Source: Paenactinomyces guangxiensis (GTDB lineage Bacteria; Bacillota; Bacilli; Thermoactinomycetales; Thermoactinomycetaceae). Taken from it: a stretch of DNA of 64,000 bases. The translations under genes and the position numbers were made by a program. Under the pieces are notes generated by a model. It saw only the letters and a list, made by a program, of their open reading frames with translations, did not search any database and was not told the DNA's origin. Positions 8,776 to 17,120 of the stretch are shown here, piece by piece (position 1 is the stretch's first letter; each line of letters opens with the position of its first letter). Where the stretch lies: contig NZ_JAECVR010000001.1 in the NCBI RefSeq assembly GCF_016055185.1, forward strand, positions 198,345 through 262,344. The letters are read 5' to 3'.

Positions 8776-10317
8776 TTAGAAGAAAAGCTCTTCTTTCATT
8801 TTAACAATGGTATGAATGCGTAAGATGGCTGTACTAACCTCTCCAGCTGCCTTTAACGCATGGTACTTGACAAGCAACGGATCGACGACACCCATTTCAA
8901 TCATATCCGCTACGATCCCCCGATCGCAATCGATACCGAGAGAATCAGACTGACGCTTTAACTGAAGCGCTTTGACCTGCTCAATTTTTTCGAGCGGATT
9001 AAATCCGGCATTGGCTACCACCTGAGCCATCGGTCGACGCAAAGCCTCAGCAACGGCAGAAACCCCAAACCTCTCCATCCCCTGCACTGTATCACGGAAA
9101 TGTTCAACATCACGGGCAAGGGAAAGTTCGATGGCTCCGCCTCCCGGGACGTATCCCCCACGAACAGCTGCTTGTACTGCGGAGGCTGCATCCTTGCTGA
9201 TGCGCTCCCGTTCTTCCACCACTTCCTCAGTAGCTGCCCCTACCAAAATAGTAGCAAATGGTTTGCCTCGTCCTCCGCTGATGCGGATTTTTTCCAATAC
9301 CTCATCATCTTCCACTTCTTCACAAAATCCGAGCATACTCTCCAATTCCTCTGGTGGTTTGCGCAGACCATTCCGCTTGATGGGCCTTGCCCCGGTATAT
9401 TCCGCTACTCTGTTTAATTCATCACGCGCGACGCGTTGAATAACCATGATTCCTGCATCGGTAAGCACTTCTTCGGCATGGGGATCAACCCCTCGCCCAG
9501 TCACCACAAGTCCTACTTTAATATGAAGAAGATGTTCCAGGGCTACATAAAACTCTTCCTTCAGCCTTTCCTGTTTTGCAAACCCGGCATCAGTGCCGCG
9601 TGCCTCTTCCTCAACCATTTCTGGTTCTAAGGGATCAGCAAGAACGAGGACCCGCACATCTTCTTTAAAATGAGGCATCTGTGAATTCATGCGTGTCTTA
9701 TTGACTAAAATTCCGGAAAACACATTGCTTTCGGCCCGGGGGTGTGCGATTACCGCACTGGAGAGCTTAAAATGTTTTTCCTCCAGCTTCTCCCGTCCCA
9801 CCATATGAGCGGCTTCAATGACTGCCAGAGTGATATCTTCATTTTCACGGCTGGCAGTATATGCGATTCGCTGTAACCATTCATCATCCAGTTCCCAGAT
9901 AGGTCGTGCTTTTTCCTTCATTTTATTTAAAGAGAAGCGAATTCCCCGTTGAATACCGGCAATCACTTTGACCACCGGAACTCCGCGGGCAACCTGTTTG
10001 GCCCCTTCATCCACCAGTGCGGCGGCCAGCAGGGTGGCGGTTGTTGTTCCGTCCCCCATTTCCTCTTGCTGGGCTTTTGCTACATTGACAATCATACGGG
10101 CAGCCGGATGTTTGACCTCCATACGCTCTAAAATGGTAACCCCATCGTTGGTAACAATGACTTCATTATTTTCATTCACCAACATTGTATCTAATCCTTT
10201 GGGACCAAGAGTAGATTCAACAGCTGAAGAAACCGCCTTAACCGCGTTGGCGTTGGTTTGAAGTGCGGACAGGCGAGCCTCCCCTTTGTCTGAGTTGAAA
10301 TGATCTTTGTCAGGCAC
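8776..10317 (-). CDS. Group III (archaeal-like) chaperonin
   Basis: 513-residue chaperonin of thermosome/CCT type, not GroEL. The nucleotide-binding motifs are VTNDGVTIL and GDGTTTATLLAAALVDEG. The C-terminal half has GGGAIELSLAR and GVVDPLLVKYHALKAAGEV, which match archaeal group II chaperonins. It ends in KMKEELFF without the Gly-Met tail of GroEL. Bacterial proteins of this kind are the group III chaperonins known from a limited set of bacteria such as Carboxydothermus, where they lie in the dnaK operon. That is exactly the position here, between hrcA and grpE and downstream of the CIRCE. The start is the GTG at 10317 behind GGAAAGGAAGGG. No co-chaperonin gene is adjacent, consistent with a built-in lid. 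The family call is firm from motifs; client proteins are unknown. Confidence 0.9.
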   Translation of the reverse strand: MPDKDHFNSDKGEARLSALQTNANAVKAVSSAVESTLGPKGLDTMLVNENNEVIVTNDGVTILERMEVKHPAARMIVNVAKAQQEEMGDGTTTATLLAAALVDEGAKQVARGVPVVKVIAGIQRGIRFSLNKMKEKARPIWELDDEWLQRIAYTASRENEDITLAVIEAAHMVGREKLEEKHFKLSSAVIAHPRAESNVFSGILVNKTRMNSQMPHFKEDVRVLVLADPLEPEMVEEEARGTDAGFAKQERLKEEFYVALEHLLHIKVGLVVTGRGVDPHAEEVLTDAGIMVIQRVARDELNRVAEYTGARPIKRNGLRKPPEELESMLGFCEEVEDDEVLEKIRISGGRGKPFATILVGAATEEVVEERERISKDAASAVQAAVRGGYVPGGGAIELSLARDVEHFRDTVQGMERFGVSAVAEALRRPMAQVVANAGFNPLEKIEQVKALQLKRQSDSLGIDCDRGIVADMIEMGVVDPLLVKYHALKAAGEVSTAILRIHTIVKMKEELFF

Positions 10318-10349
10318 CCCGATTTCCCTTCCTTTCCTTACATAGGGAT

Positions 10350-10369
10350 AGGGGTTCGTCTGAACCCCT
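10350..10369. other. Hairpin in the hrcA-chaperonin gap
   Basis: GGGGTTC-GTCT-GAACCCC lies in the 107-base gap downstream of hrcA. It has no T-run. It may be an RNA processing or stability element that separates the regulator message from the chaperone message; that role is inferred from position only. Confidence 0.5.
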
Positions 10370-10424
10370 AATACGCACAGAGCGTACGGCGATCAATCGC
10401 CCAGATTCTATTTATAGCAGAGAA

Positions 10425-11453
10425 TTACTCTCCATCATAAAGGGTGCTCAAACGGACGGAAAAATCTTTAGCAAGAAAATCAATCAAACCAATGACCTTC
10501 CCGTAATCCATCCGAGTTGGGCCCAGGACTCCTATCGTGCCCACAGGCTCGCCGTTAATCATGTAGGAGGCTGAGATAATACTGCAATGGTTGATAGATT
10601 CAATATGATTTTCATATCCGATTTTAACTTGCACTCCTACAGGCTGTGGCTTCAATAATTGGACAATGGTATCACTTTCTTCTATCAAATCTAAAAGAGA
10701 TTTCACTTTTTCCACATCTTGAAACTCAGGCTGGTTCAACATCCGGGTTGCTCCGCTGGTGTAAACGCGCTCTTCTTGTTCAGTCCGCAAAATTTGATCC
10801 AGCAAAACAGTTAAATTCTCAAAGTAGGCCACATGTTTGGTCAATTCATCGGATAGTTCACGCTCCACCACCTGTTTCAGACTGCCCAAAGGCAACCCGT
10901 TTAAGCGATGGTTCAAGAGGTTTACCAGCTTTTCGATCGTCCCGAGCGAAACTCCTTCCGGCACGGTTACACGCTGCTGATGGACGTGACCGGTATCTGT
11001 CACCAGAATGGAAACGGCGGTACGATCAAAAAGAGGCACAATTTGTAGATGCTTCAACTTGCTTTCGGAGAGTTGCGGTCCCAGGATAATCGTCATATAG
11101 TTTGTCAATTGTGATAGAATCGATGTCGTATGCTGAATGGCCTGCTCTACACGGTCGATCTTTGTGGCATAATGTTTGTGTAAAGCGATGATATCTTCTT
11201 TTTTCCATATACGCGGGGTTAGATGATCAACATAGAAACGATACCCCTTTTGCGAAGGTATCCGTCCGGCAGATGTATGCGGTTGCTCCAAAAAGCCCAT
11301 CTCTTCTAAATCAGCCATTTCGTTGCGGATTGTCGCCGCACTAAACCCGACTCCTTCTTTTTTGGAAATGGTTCGAGAGCCCACAGGTTCGGCTGATAAG
11401 ATGTAATCGTCAATAATCGCCCAGAGAATCAGTTTTTGCCGCTCAGTTAACAT
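10425..11453 (-). CDS. hrcA: Heat-inducible transcription repressor HrcA
   Basis: 342-residue repressor that binds CIRCE and shuts off class-I heat-shock genes. The N-terminal winged helix reads MLTERQKLILWAIIDDYI and SRTISKKEGVGFSAATIRNE. The motif LEQPHTSAGRIPSQKGYRFYV is diagnostic of HrcA. The C-terminal GAF-like domain ends GVLGPTRMDYGKVIGLIDFL. It is first in its operon, immediately after the perfect CIRCE, and so is autoregulated. Confidence 0.97.
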   Translation of the reverse strand: MLTERQKLILWAIIDDYILSAEPVGSRTISKKEGVGFSAATIRNEMADLEEMGFLEQPHTSAGRIPSQKGYRFYVDHLTPRIWKKEDIIALHKHYATKIDRVEQAIQHTTSILSQLTNYMTIILGPQLSESKLKHLQIVPLFDRTAVSILVTDTGHVHQQRVTVPEGVSLGTIEKLVNLLNHRLNGLPLGSLKQVVERELSDELTKHVAYFENLTVLLDQILRTEQEERVYTSGATRMLNQPEFQDVEKVKSLLDLIEESDTIVQLLKPQPVGVQVKIGYENHIESINHCSIISASYMINGEPVGTIGVLGPTRMDYGKVIGLIDFLAKDFSVRLSTLYDGE

Positions 11454-11469
11454 CTGCCTCCCCTCCTTG

Positions 11470-11496
11470 TTAGCACTCCTGAACCTTGAGTGCTAA
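11470..11496. promoter_or_regulatory. CIRCE operator (HrcA binding site)
   Basis: A perfect TTAGCACTC-N9-GAGTGCTAA, the consensus HrcA operator, 17 bases upstream of hrcA. It places hrcA, the chaperonin, grpE, dnaK and dnaJ under HrcA control. Confidence 0.97.
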
Positions 11497-11508
11497 AATA
11501 CTATATTT

Positions 11509-11537
11509 AAATTACCAAACGCCCGAAATGATGTCAA
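11509..11537 (-). promoter_or_regulatory. Probable SigA promoter of the hrcA-dnaK operon
   Basis: Read on the minus strand: -35 TTGACA (11537-11532), 17-base spacer, -10 TAATTT (11514-11509). Transcription would begin just before or within the CIRCE, as in other CIRCE operons. Confidence 0.65.
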
Positions 11538-11562
11538 TGTTCCCCGTGATAAAACCTTCATC

Positions 11563-12699
11563 TTAAAGAAAGGAAGCAAATACTTCATTGCCAAAAATCA
11601 ATCCTTTCTCCGTCAACGCAATCCGGTCCCCTTTTTTTTGAATCAGCCCCTGCTCAAGTAAACGGGAAAGTGCCGGTCCAAAGGTTTCTTCCACAGTTGT
11701 TCCGTACAGGGATTGAAAGCGGGTTCGGCTCACCCCATCCAAAAGCCGCAAGCCCAGGATCATAAAGTTTTCCATCTCTTCCGTCCTGTCAACCGTATAC
11801 TGCTCTGCCACCGGACGCGTACCATTCTCCACTTTTTCAATATATGCACGAATCCCTTTGAGGTTGGCATGTCTGACCCGATTCATATAACCATGCGCTC
11901 CCGCCCCCAGTCCATAGTATTCCTCGTTCAGCCAATAGGTTGAATTATGGCGGCTTTCACGGCCCGGTTTGGCAAAGTTGCTCACTTCATATTGCCGGTA
12001 ACCTTGTTTGTCCAGGTAAGAGCGGGTCAGTTGGTACATCTCCAATTCCTCGTCTTCAGATGGAAGCGGCAGTTCTTTTCTTTCATATAGACGATGAAAA
12101 AGGGTTCCTTCTTCTACTTTTAAGCTGTAGCAAGAAAAATGATCAGGACCCAGAGAGACCGCTTTTTCCAGTGCTTCCTCCATATCTTCCACCGTTTGCT
12201 CCGGGAGGCCGAACATCAGATCAAGCGAGAGATTATCAAAGCCTGCTTCACGAGCTTGATCAACACTCCGCTCAATGTCCTCCACCCCATGTATTCTTCC
12301 GATCTTTTGCAGCAAATCCGGTCGAAAAGTTTGTGCGCCAAAACTGATGCGATTGACTCCTCCTTCCCGCATCACTTGAAGCAATTCAGGTCCGGTCGTG
12401 CCCGGGTTGGCTTCTACCGTAAACTCCAGGTCCGCTGTCCAATCAGGAAAATAACGAGAGATTCTGTTCAAGAGCTTCCTCATCTGTTCCGGAGTGAGAA
12501 CGGTGGGTGTTCCTCCTCCGATAAAAATGGCCTGGATTTCCCGGGGAGAAACTTCTTGAACCGTCATTGCCATCTCCCGCTCAAGAGCTTCCAGGTATTC
12601 GTCTACCGGCTGCCCATTGACCACATAGGCCGTAAAATCACAGTAATGACATTTGTTTGTACAAAAGGGGATATGAATGTATATCGCTTTTGGAGCCAA
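11563..12699 (-). CDS. hemW: HemW-type radical SAM heme protein
   Basis: Homologue of B. subtilis YqeR/HemW (HemN-like). The radical-SAM motif HIPFCTNKCHYCDF has three cysteines and Phe where HemN has the fourth Cys, which marks HemW heme chaperones rather than coproporphyrinogen oxidase. Other marks are IFIGGGTPTVLTPEQM and HNSTYWLNEEYYGLGAGAHGY. I choose the TTG at 12699 (LAPKAIYIHIPFC) because AGGAGG lies eight bases upstream. An ATG at 12750 would start inside the hairpin at 12719-12760. This gives about 378 residues. The B. subtilis order lepA-hemW-hrcA is kept. Confidence 0.9.
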   Translation of the reverse strand: MAPKAIYIHIPFCTNKCHYCDFTAYVVNGQPVDEYLEALEREMAMTVQEVSPREIQAIFIGGGTPTVLTPEQMRKLLNRISRYFPDWTADLEFTVEANPGTTGPELLQVMREGGVNRISFGAQTFRPDLLQKIGRIHGVEDIERSVDQAREAGFDNLSLDLMFGLPEQTVEDMEEALEKAVSLGPDHFSCYSLKVEEGTLFHRLYERKELPLPSEDEELEMYQLTRSYLDKQGYRQYEVSNFAKPGRESRHNSTYWLNEEYYGLGAGAHGYMNRVRHANLKGIRAYIEKVENGTRPVAEQYTVDRTEEMENFMILGLRLLDGVSRTRFQSLYGTTVEETFGPALSRLLEQGLIQKKGDRIALTEKGLIFGNEVFASFL

Positions 12700-12718
12700 A
12701 GCTTTTTCCTCCTGTCCA

Positions 12719-12760
12719 CAAAAAGCCGTAAGCGGTTCTGCTCCAACCACTTACGGCTTT
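12719..12760 (-). terminator. Terminator/attenuator just before hemW
   Basis: On the minus strand AAAGCCGTAAG...CTTACGGCTTTTT forms a long stem with an inner GGTT/AACC pair and a T-run. It stands only 20 bases upstream of the hemW start and would uncouple hemW from lepA, or act as an attenuator. Confidence 0.7.
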
Positions 12761-13058
12761 GGTATATCTGTAAAAGTGTCAATGAATAATTTAGAGCGGA
12801 GAAATCATATTTGCGGCGAGTGACTTTAGCTGCCGCTACAGAGCAGAGTTCCACAGGGACAAGAAGTTCTAAGAGTTGGAGCTCCAAGAACTTCTATGCC
12901 GTCAACATGATTTCGGAGCGGCGCCAATCAGATAACTTTCATCCCGGAGTTGTGCCGGCAAGCCATGAGGGTTGCGCAAGTGTGGTTTACGGGGAAGGGC
13001 AAAAACCTGCCTCTCCCTAATGTTAAAGGGTCTTTCATCCCCAGCTATGGAAAAAAGC
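12761..13058. other. lepA-hemW intergenic region with a palindromic element
   Basis: About 300 bases without a supported gene. At 12862-12895 AGAAGTTCT and AGAACTTCT flank a perfect 12-base palindrome TTGGAGCTCCAA, which folds into a long hairpin on either strand without a T-run. No small gene with a ribosome site was found. It could be a repeat relic or a structured RNA. Confidence 0.4.
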
Positions 13059-14876
13059 TTATTTGTTTTCATCCATCTGCAACACAGCCATAAAGGCTTC
13101 CTGGGGAACTTCCACATTTCCCACTGCTTTCATACGCTTTTTACCTTCTTTTTGTTTCTCCAACAGTTTCCGTTTGCGGCTGATGTCTCCGCCGTAACAT
13201 TTGGCAAGAACGTTTTTGCGTATCGCACTGATCGTTTCGCGGGCGATCACTTTGTTTCCGATGGCCGCCTGGACAGGTACTTCAAACATTTGCCGTGGAA
13301 TCAGCTTTTTCAATTTTTCTACCAGTAACCTCCCCCGGTGATAGGCACGATCCCGGTGTACGATGAAAGAGAGGGCATCCACCGCTTCCCCGTTTAAGAG
13401 AATGTCCATTTTAACCAGATTGGATGTTTTGTAACCGATCAGTTCATAATCGAAAGAGGCATACCCTTTGGTGCTGGACTTCAACTGGTCGAAAAAGTCG
13501 TATACGATCTCAGCCAGCGGCAGTTCATAGATGATATTTACACGATTGGTATCCAGATAAGTCATATCAATATATTGGCCGCGCTTGTTTTGGCAGAGCT
13601 CCATCACCGTGCCGACAAAATCGTTGGGCACCATAATACTCGCTTTTACATAAGGCTCTTCGACATGGTCAATTTTTTGTTGCGGCGGCATCAAGGTCGG
13701 GTTTTCAATCTCAAGTACGGTTCCGTCGGTCTGATAAACTTTATAAACAACACTTGGAGCGGTGGTGATCAGCGGAATGTCAAATTCCCGCTCGATCCGT
13801 TCCTGGATGATCTCCATATGAAGCAGTCCCAGGAATCCGCAACGGAAACCGAAACCAAGCGCGGATGATGTTTCCGGCTCGTAGGAAAGGGAAGCATCGT
13901 TTAGTTCCAGTTTCTCAAGTGCTTCCCGCAAATCATCATAATCGGCTGACTCAACGGGATACATCCCGCAAAAAACCATCGGATTGATCCGCCGGTATCC
14001 GGGAAGCGGCTCTGGCGCGGGATTGTTGGCATCGGTAATCGTATCCCCCACACGGGTATCTTTTACATTTTTAATGCCGGCAACGACAAATCCAACCTCA
14101 CCTACAGACAATTCGTCCACAGGCACGGGGTGAGGGGCATATACACCCACTTCAGTTACTTCAAATGTTTTGCCTGTTGCCATCATCTTGATCTTCATGC
14201 CTTTTTTGATCGTTCCTTCAACCACCCGCATGTAAATGATCACGCCTTTATAGGAATCATAGAGTGAGTCGAAGATAAGGGCACGCAGCGGAGCATTAGA
14301 ATCACCGACAGGAGCGGGAACTTTCTGCACAATCTGCTCCAGAATCTCTTCAATGCCAATGCCGGCTTTCGCCGATGCTAAAACGGCTTCGCTGGCATCG
14401 AGGCCGATCACATCCTCAATCTCTTGCTTCACGCGCTCCGGTTCAGCGCTTGGCAAGTCAATTTTATTGATGACAGGAATGATTTCCAGATCGTTTTCCA
14501 ATGCTAAATAAACATTGGCAAGGGTTTGCGCCTCCACTCCCTGTGCGGCATCAACAACCAGCAATGCCCCTTCACATGCCTGTAAGCTGCGCGAAACCTC
14601 ATACGAGAAGTCAACGTGTCCGGGGGTATCAATCAGGTTGAGGATATACTCCTTTCCGTCTTTCGCTTTATAGGGAAGCCGAACCGATTGGAGCTTGATC
14701 GTAATCCCCCGCTCCCGTTCCAAATCCATTTTATCTAAAAATTGATCCTGTTTTTCCCGTTCTGTCAAGGCACCGGTCACTTCCAAAATCCGGTCAGCCA
14801 GAGTTGATTTACCATGGTCGATATGCGCGATAATCGAAAAGTTACGGATCATTGCCTGACGCTCTTTTTTATCCAT
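13059..14876 (-). CDS. lepA: Elongation factor 4 (LepA)
   Basis: Ribosome-associated GTPase EF4. The start is the ATG at 14876 ([20 protein letters not shown]). Upstream codons to 14909 are less likely, although the ribosome site AGGAGG is 13 bases away. G1 is [11 protein letters not shown]3 is DTPGHVDF; G4 is NKIDLPSA. The LepA-specific C-terminus follows ([20 protein letters not shown]). About 605 residues. It lies downstream of spoIIP-yqxA as in Bacillus. Confidence 0.96.
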   Translation of the reverse strand: MDKKERQAMIRNFSIIAHIDHGKSTLADRILEVTGALTEREKQDQFLDKMDLERERGITIKLQSVRLPYKAKDGKEYILNLIDTPGHVDFSYEVSRSLQACEGALLVVDAAQGVEAQTLANVYLALENDLEIIPVINKIDLPSAEPERVKQEIEDVIGLDASEAVLASAKAGIGIEEILEQIVQKVPAPVGDSNAPLRALIFDSLYDSYKGVIIYMRVVEGTIKKGMKIKMMATGKTFEVTEVGVYAPHPVPVDELSVGEVGFVVAGIKNVKDTRVGDTITDANNPAPEPLPGYRRINPMVFCGMYPVESADYDDLREALEKLELNDASLSYEPETSSALGFGFRCGFLGLLHMEIIQERIEREFDIPLITTAPSVVYKVYQTDGTVLEIENPTLMPPQQKIDHVEEPYVKASIMVPNDFVGTVMELCQNKRGQYIDMTYLDTNRVNIIYELPLAEIVYDFFDQLKSSTKGYASFDYELIGYKTSNLVKMDILLNGEAVDALSFIVHRDRAYHRGRLLVEKLKKLIPRQMFEVPVQAAIGNKVIARETISAIRKNVLAKCYGGDISRKRKLLEKQKEGKKRMKAVGNVEVPQEAFMAVLQMDENK

Positions 14877-15015
14877 CCCCGTTATATTCCCTCCTGAAAA
14901 AACGGCCAAGACTGCATTCCTTAATTATAGCAGTCTGCAAGCGGCACTTCAATGTATATCCGGGATGCAGAAACCGCCTGCCTGATTCAAGCAGACGGCT
15001 TCCTTTTTATTTAAA

Positions 15016-15360
15016 TTATTCCACCCAGCTAAACAGGAGTTCAACCACTTTGCGGGTAATTTCGCGCATGCCCGTTCCAACCTCGTTTCCAATCGCCGCT
15101 AACCGGTTGGACTTTGCCTCAGCTTTGCCGCTGACTTCTTCCACTTTTTCCTCTGCCTGTTTGACCGGATTCTTTGTCTCAACAACCTGCCCGAGAACAG
15201 CAATCTCAATTTTTCCATCTTGCGGAGTGATTTGGATTGCGCGCGGGCCCCCTTCTGTTCCCTGCATCTTATGCATATTTTTTTCGGCTGAATCGATTCC
15301 CAGAAAGATTCCCAGTATGAACATACAAGCAAGCCCGATGATTTGTATCGTTACGCGCAT
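15016..15360 (-). CDS. yqxA: YqxA-family (DUF3679) membrane-anchored protein
   Basis: 114 residues. An N-terminal membrane segment (IQIIGLACMFILGIFLGID) precedes a mostly charged extracytoplasmic tail and an amphipathic end REITRKVVELLFSWVE. Size, single TM and place between spoIIP and lepA match B. subtilis YqxA. Function is unknown; the link with spoIIP suggests a sporulation-time membrane role (inference). Confidence 0.8.
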   Translation of the reverse strand: MRVTIQIIGLACMFILGIFLGIDSAEKNMHKMQGTEGGPRAIQITPQDGKIEIAVLGQVVETKNPVKQAEEKVEEVSGKAEAKSNRLAAIGNEVGTGMREITRKVVELLFSWVE

Positions 15361-15386
15361 CCTTTTTCACCTCGCCGGATTTATAC

Positions 15387-16556
15387 TCAGGGTTTTTGCG
15401 GTTGGCCCATAACCGGTGTCGCATCGAGAACTCTCTCTGTTAACACTTTTGCCAAAATATCTACCGAACGATACGCTTCTTCAAAATTATTTCCTACTCC
15501 GCCCACTTCAACCAGGGTACTGTTCGGGGAAAGGGACTGATTATACTCACCGTTATTGCCATTCGTGCGCTTTTTGATGACCACTGCTCTGGAAAGTCCG
15601 GGAAAAATTTGATTGACCCGATTATGCAGATATCTCGCCAGCTTCAGATTTTTTTCGTAATTTTTACTGGACCCCCCGACGACAAAAGCAAGCCTCGCAT
15701 ACGTTTTCCCATCTTTGCCTTTGATGGTTGTTTTATTCCGCGGAAGAGAGTCCCGATGGATATCTATGAGATATTGAAGATCGTCATTTTGTTTCATCAC
15801 ACTCTGCACCATTTTACGTGACTTTGCATAGGAACTGTTCCAGGTGTACTTCCGCTGGACAGTCATTGCCCCTACACCCATTTTTTCAAGTTGTTTGGCC
15901 ATATATTTGCTGATCTGAGTCACATTTTTATCTACATCACTGGCTTTGCCGGGATTGGTTTCTCCCAGCTCCGGTAAATAGGACTCCCAGAAGTGAGTAT
16001 TATAGATCAACACATGCTTTGTATTTGCCCCCTGCCTGAGCTCTGCATCAGGTAAACTCTCCTCATCATTTGAACTCTCAGACCCCTGCATTCCTTTTAA
16101 AATTTCCTTTTCCAATTCCGGGGGAGGCGGGGACTCAATGGGGATCGAAGTGTAATCCACATCGGAACTGGCCACGTCAATTTCAGTATCAAACAGGGCG
16201 AACAGAGGAAGTTCTCTCCCCAAAAAAGTACGCGGGTCCCGAAAGTCGATACTTGTCGCCATCTCAAAAATGAGCCGGGATACCATTTTTTCAATTCCGT
16301 AGGCTTGTACATGCTCCTGCAGATAAGGAACCTCTCCTCCAATCAACATGACTAATGTTTTGTCTGAAAGATGAGAGGTTACTTTGCTTAAATCAGAAGT
16401 TTGCATACTATTTTTGGCCTGAAACATAGCAAAAGCACCAGCAATCGAAAAGATGAGTGCAGTCCCCAGAATCAGCAGAACAAACACCCGTCTCTGCCCC
16501 GGTCTGGATAAGTTTACTGTGGTAAAGCCCCGGTATTGGTTCCTCATCCTGTTCAC
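15387..16556 (-). CDS. spoIIP: Stage II sporulation protein P
   Basis: 389-residue amidase/endopeptidase of the SpoIID-SpoIIM-SpoIIP complex that thins septal peptidoglycan during engulfment. One N-terminal TM (VFVLLILGTALIFSIAGAFA) leads to the SpoIIP catalytic domain with HVLIYNTHFWESYLP, IDIHRDSLPRNKTTIKGK (catalytic His/Glu region) and NSTLVEVGGVGNNFEEA. Start is GTG at 16556 or the in-frame ATG at 16547. It follows the gpr 3' fragment, the normal gpr-spoIIP order. Confidence 0.93.
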   Translation of the reverse strand: MNRMRNQYRGFTTVNLSRPGQRRVFVLLILGTALIFSIAGAFAMFQAKNSMQTSDLSKVTSHLSDKTLVMLIGGEVPYLQEHVQAYGIEKMVSRLIFEMATSIDFRDPRTFLGRELPLFALFDTEIDVASSDVDYTSIPIESPPPPELEKEILKGMQGSESSNDEESLPDAELRQGANTKHVLIYNTHFWESYLPELGETNPGKASDVDKNVTQISKYMAKQLEKMGVGAMTVQRKYTWNSSYAKSRKMVQSVMKQNDDLQYLIDIHRDSLPRNKTTIKGKDGKTYARLAFVVGGSSKNYEKNLKLARYLHNRVNQIFPGLSRAVVIKKRTNGNNGEYNQSLSPNSTLVEVGGVGNNFEEAYRSVDILAKVLTERVLDATPVMGQPQKP

Positions 16557-16742
16557 CTTCTATCAGCTTGTCTCACCATAAACTATGAGAGAGTTGAAAG
16601 AAGTAGAACCCGAAACAAAGAAATAAAGGATATACCGGAGCATATCCTTTATGCAAAACTATCACCTGTCGCTGGAGACAGAGCCGCTGCCACGGAAAGC
16701 AGTTGGATGAACCGCATTACATCTTACAACTTGCAGTAATCA

Positions 16743-17120
16743 TTAATGAATATGAGACGAGACATTGTCCATTGTTACCGATTCATGCAGGGCACAGTTG
16801 ATCCCGTTGGCAACCAGCTTGGCAATATTGGCGATAAAAGAATCAACTTCCTTAGGTGTAACAATCAGGTTTTGTCCAAGAGGGGCCAGCACTTCGTGGA
16901 TCAACTGGCGTTTCTCATCCGGGTTGAGACTGCCAAACATCCCCATCATCTGATTACCTGTTTCTGCCGGGACATTTTGTTGCTGCAGTTCACGAACACT
17001 CGGCCGGTTGTGGGGGTCAAGCGGATTGCTGCGAACCCCCTGCATCTCGCGGCTCAAGTGTGAAAGCACAAAATCAATCGTATCATGGGCAATTGTCACC
17101 GCATCTACAACAGTAGGGAC
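16743..17120 (-). pseudogene. gpr: 3' part of germination protease gene gpr (separated by inversion)
   Basis: About 123 codons starting TVVDAVTIAHDTIDFVLSHL and containing LNPDEKRQLIHEVLAPLGQN and VTPKEVDSFIANIA, the conserved C-terminal third of Gpr (SASP-degrading spore protease, peptidase family A25). The catalytic Asp residues are not here. They are in the 5' part at 20624-21345 on the other strand. The fragment keeps its ancestral place directly before spoIIP. It overlaps the last codons of the recombinase gene in another frame, so in this orientation it lies on recombinase transcripts. A GTCCCT/GTTCCC junction marks the break. Confidence 0.92.

Noticed and set aside
12902-13117. 71-codon minus-strand frame over the lepA end
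   Set aside because: It overlaps lepA in another frame and lacks a ribosome site.
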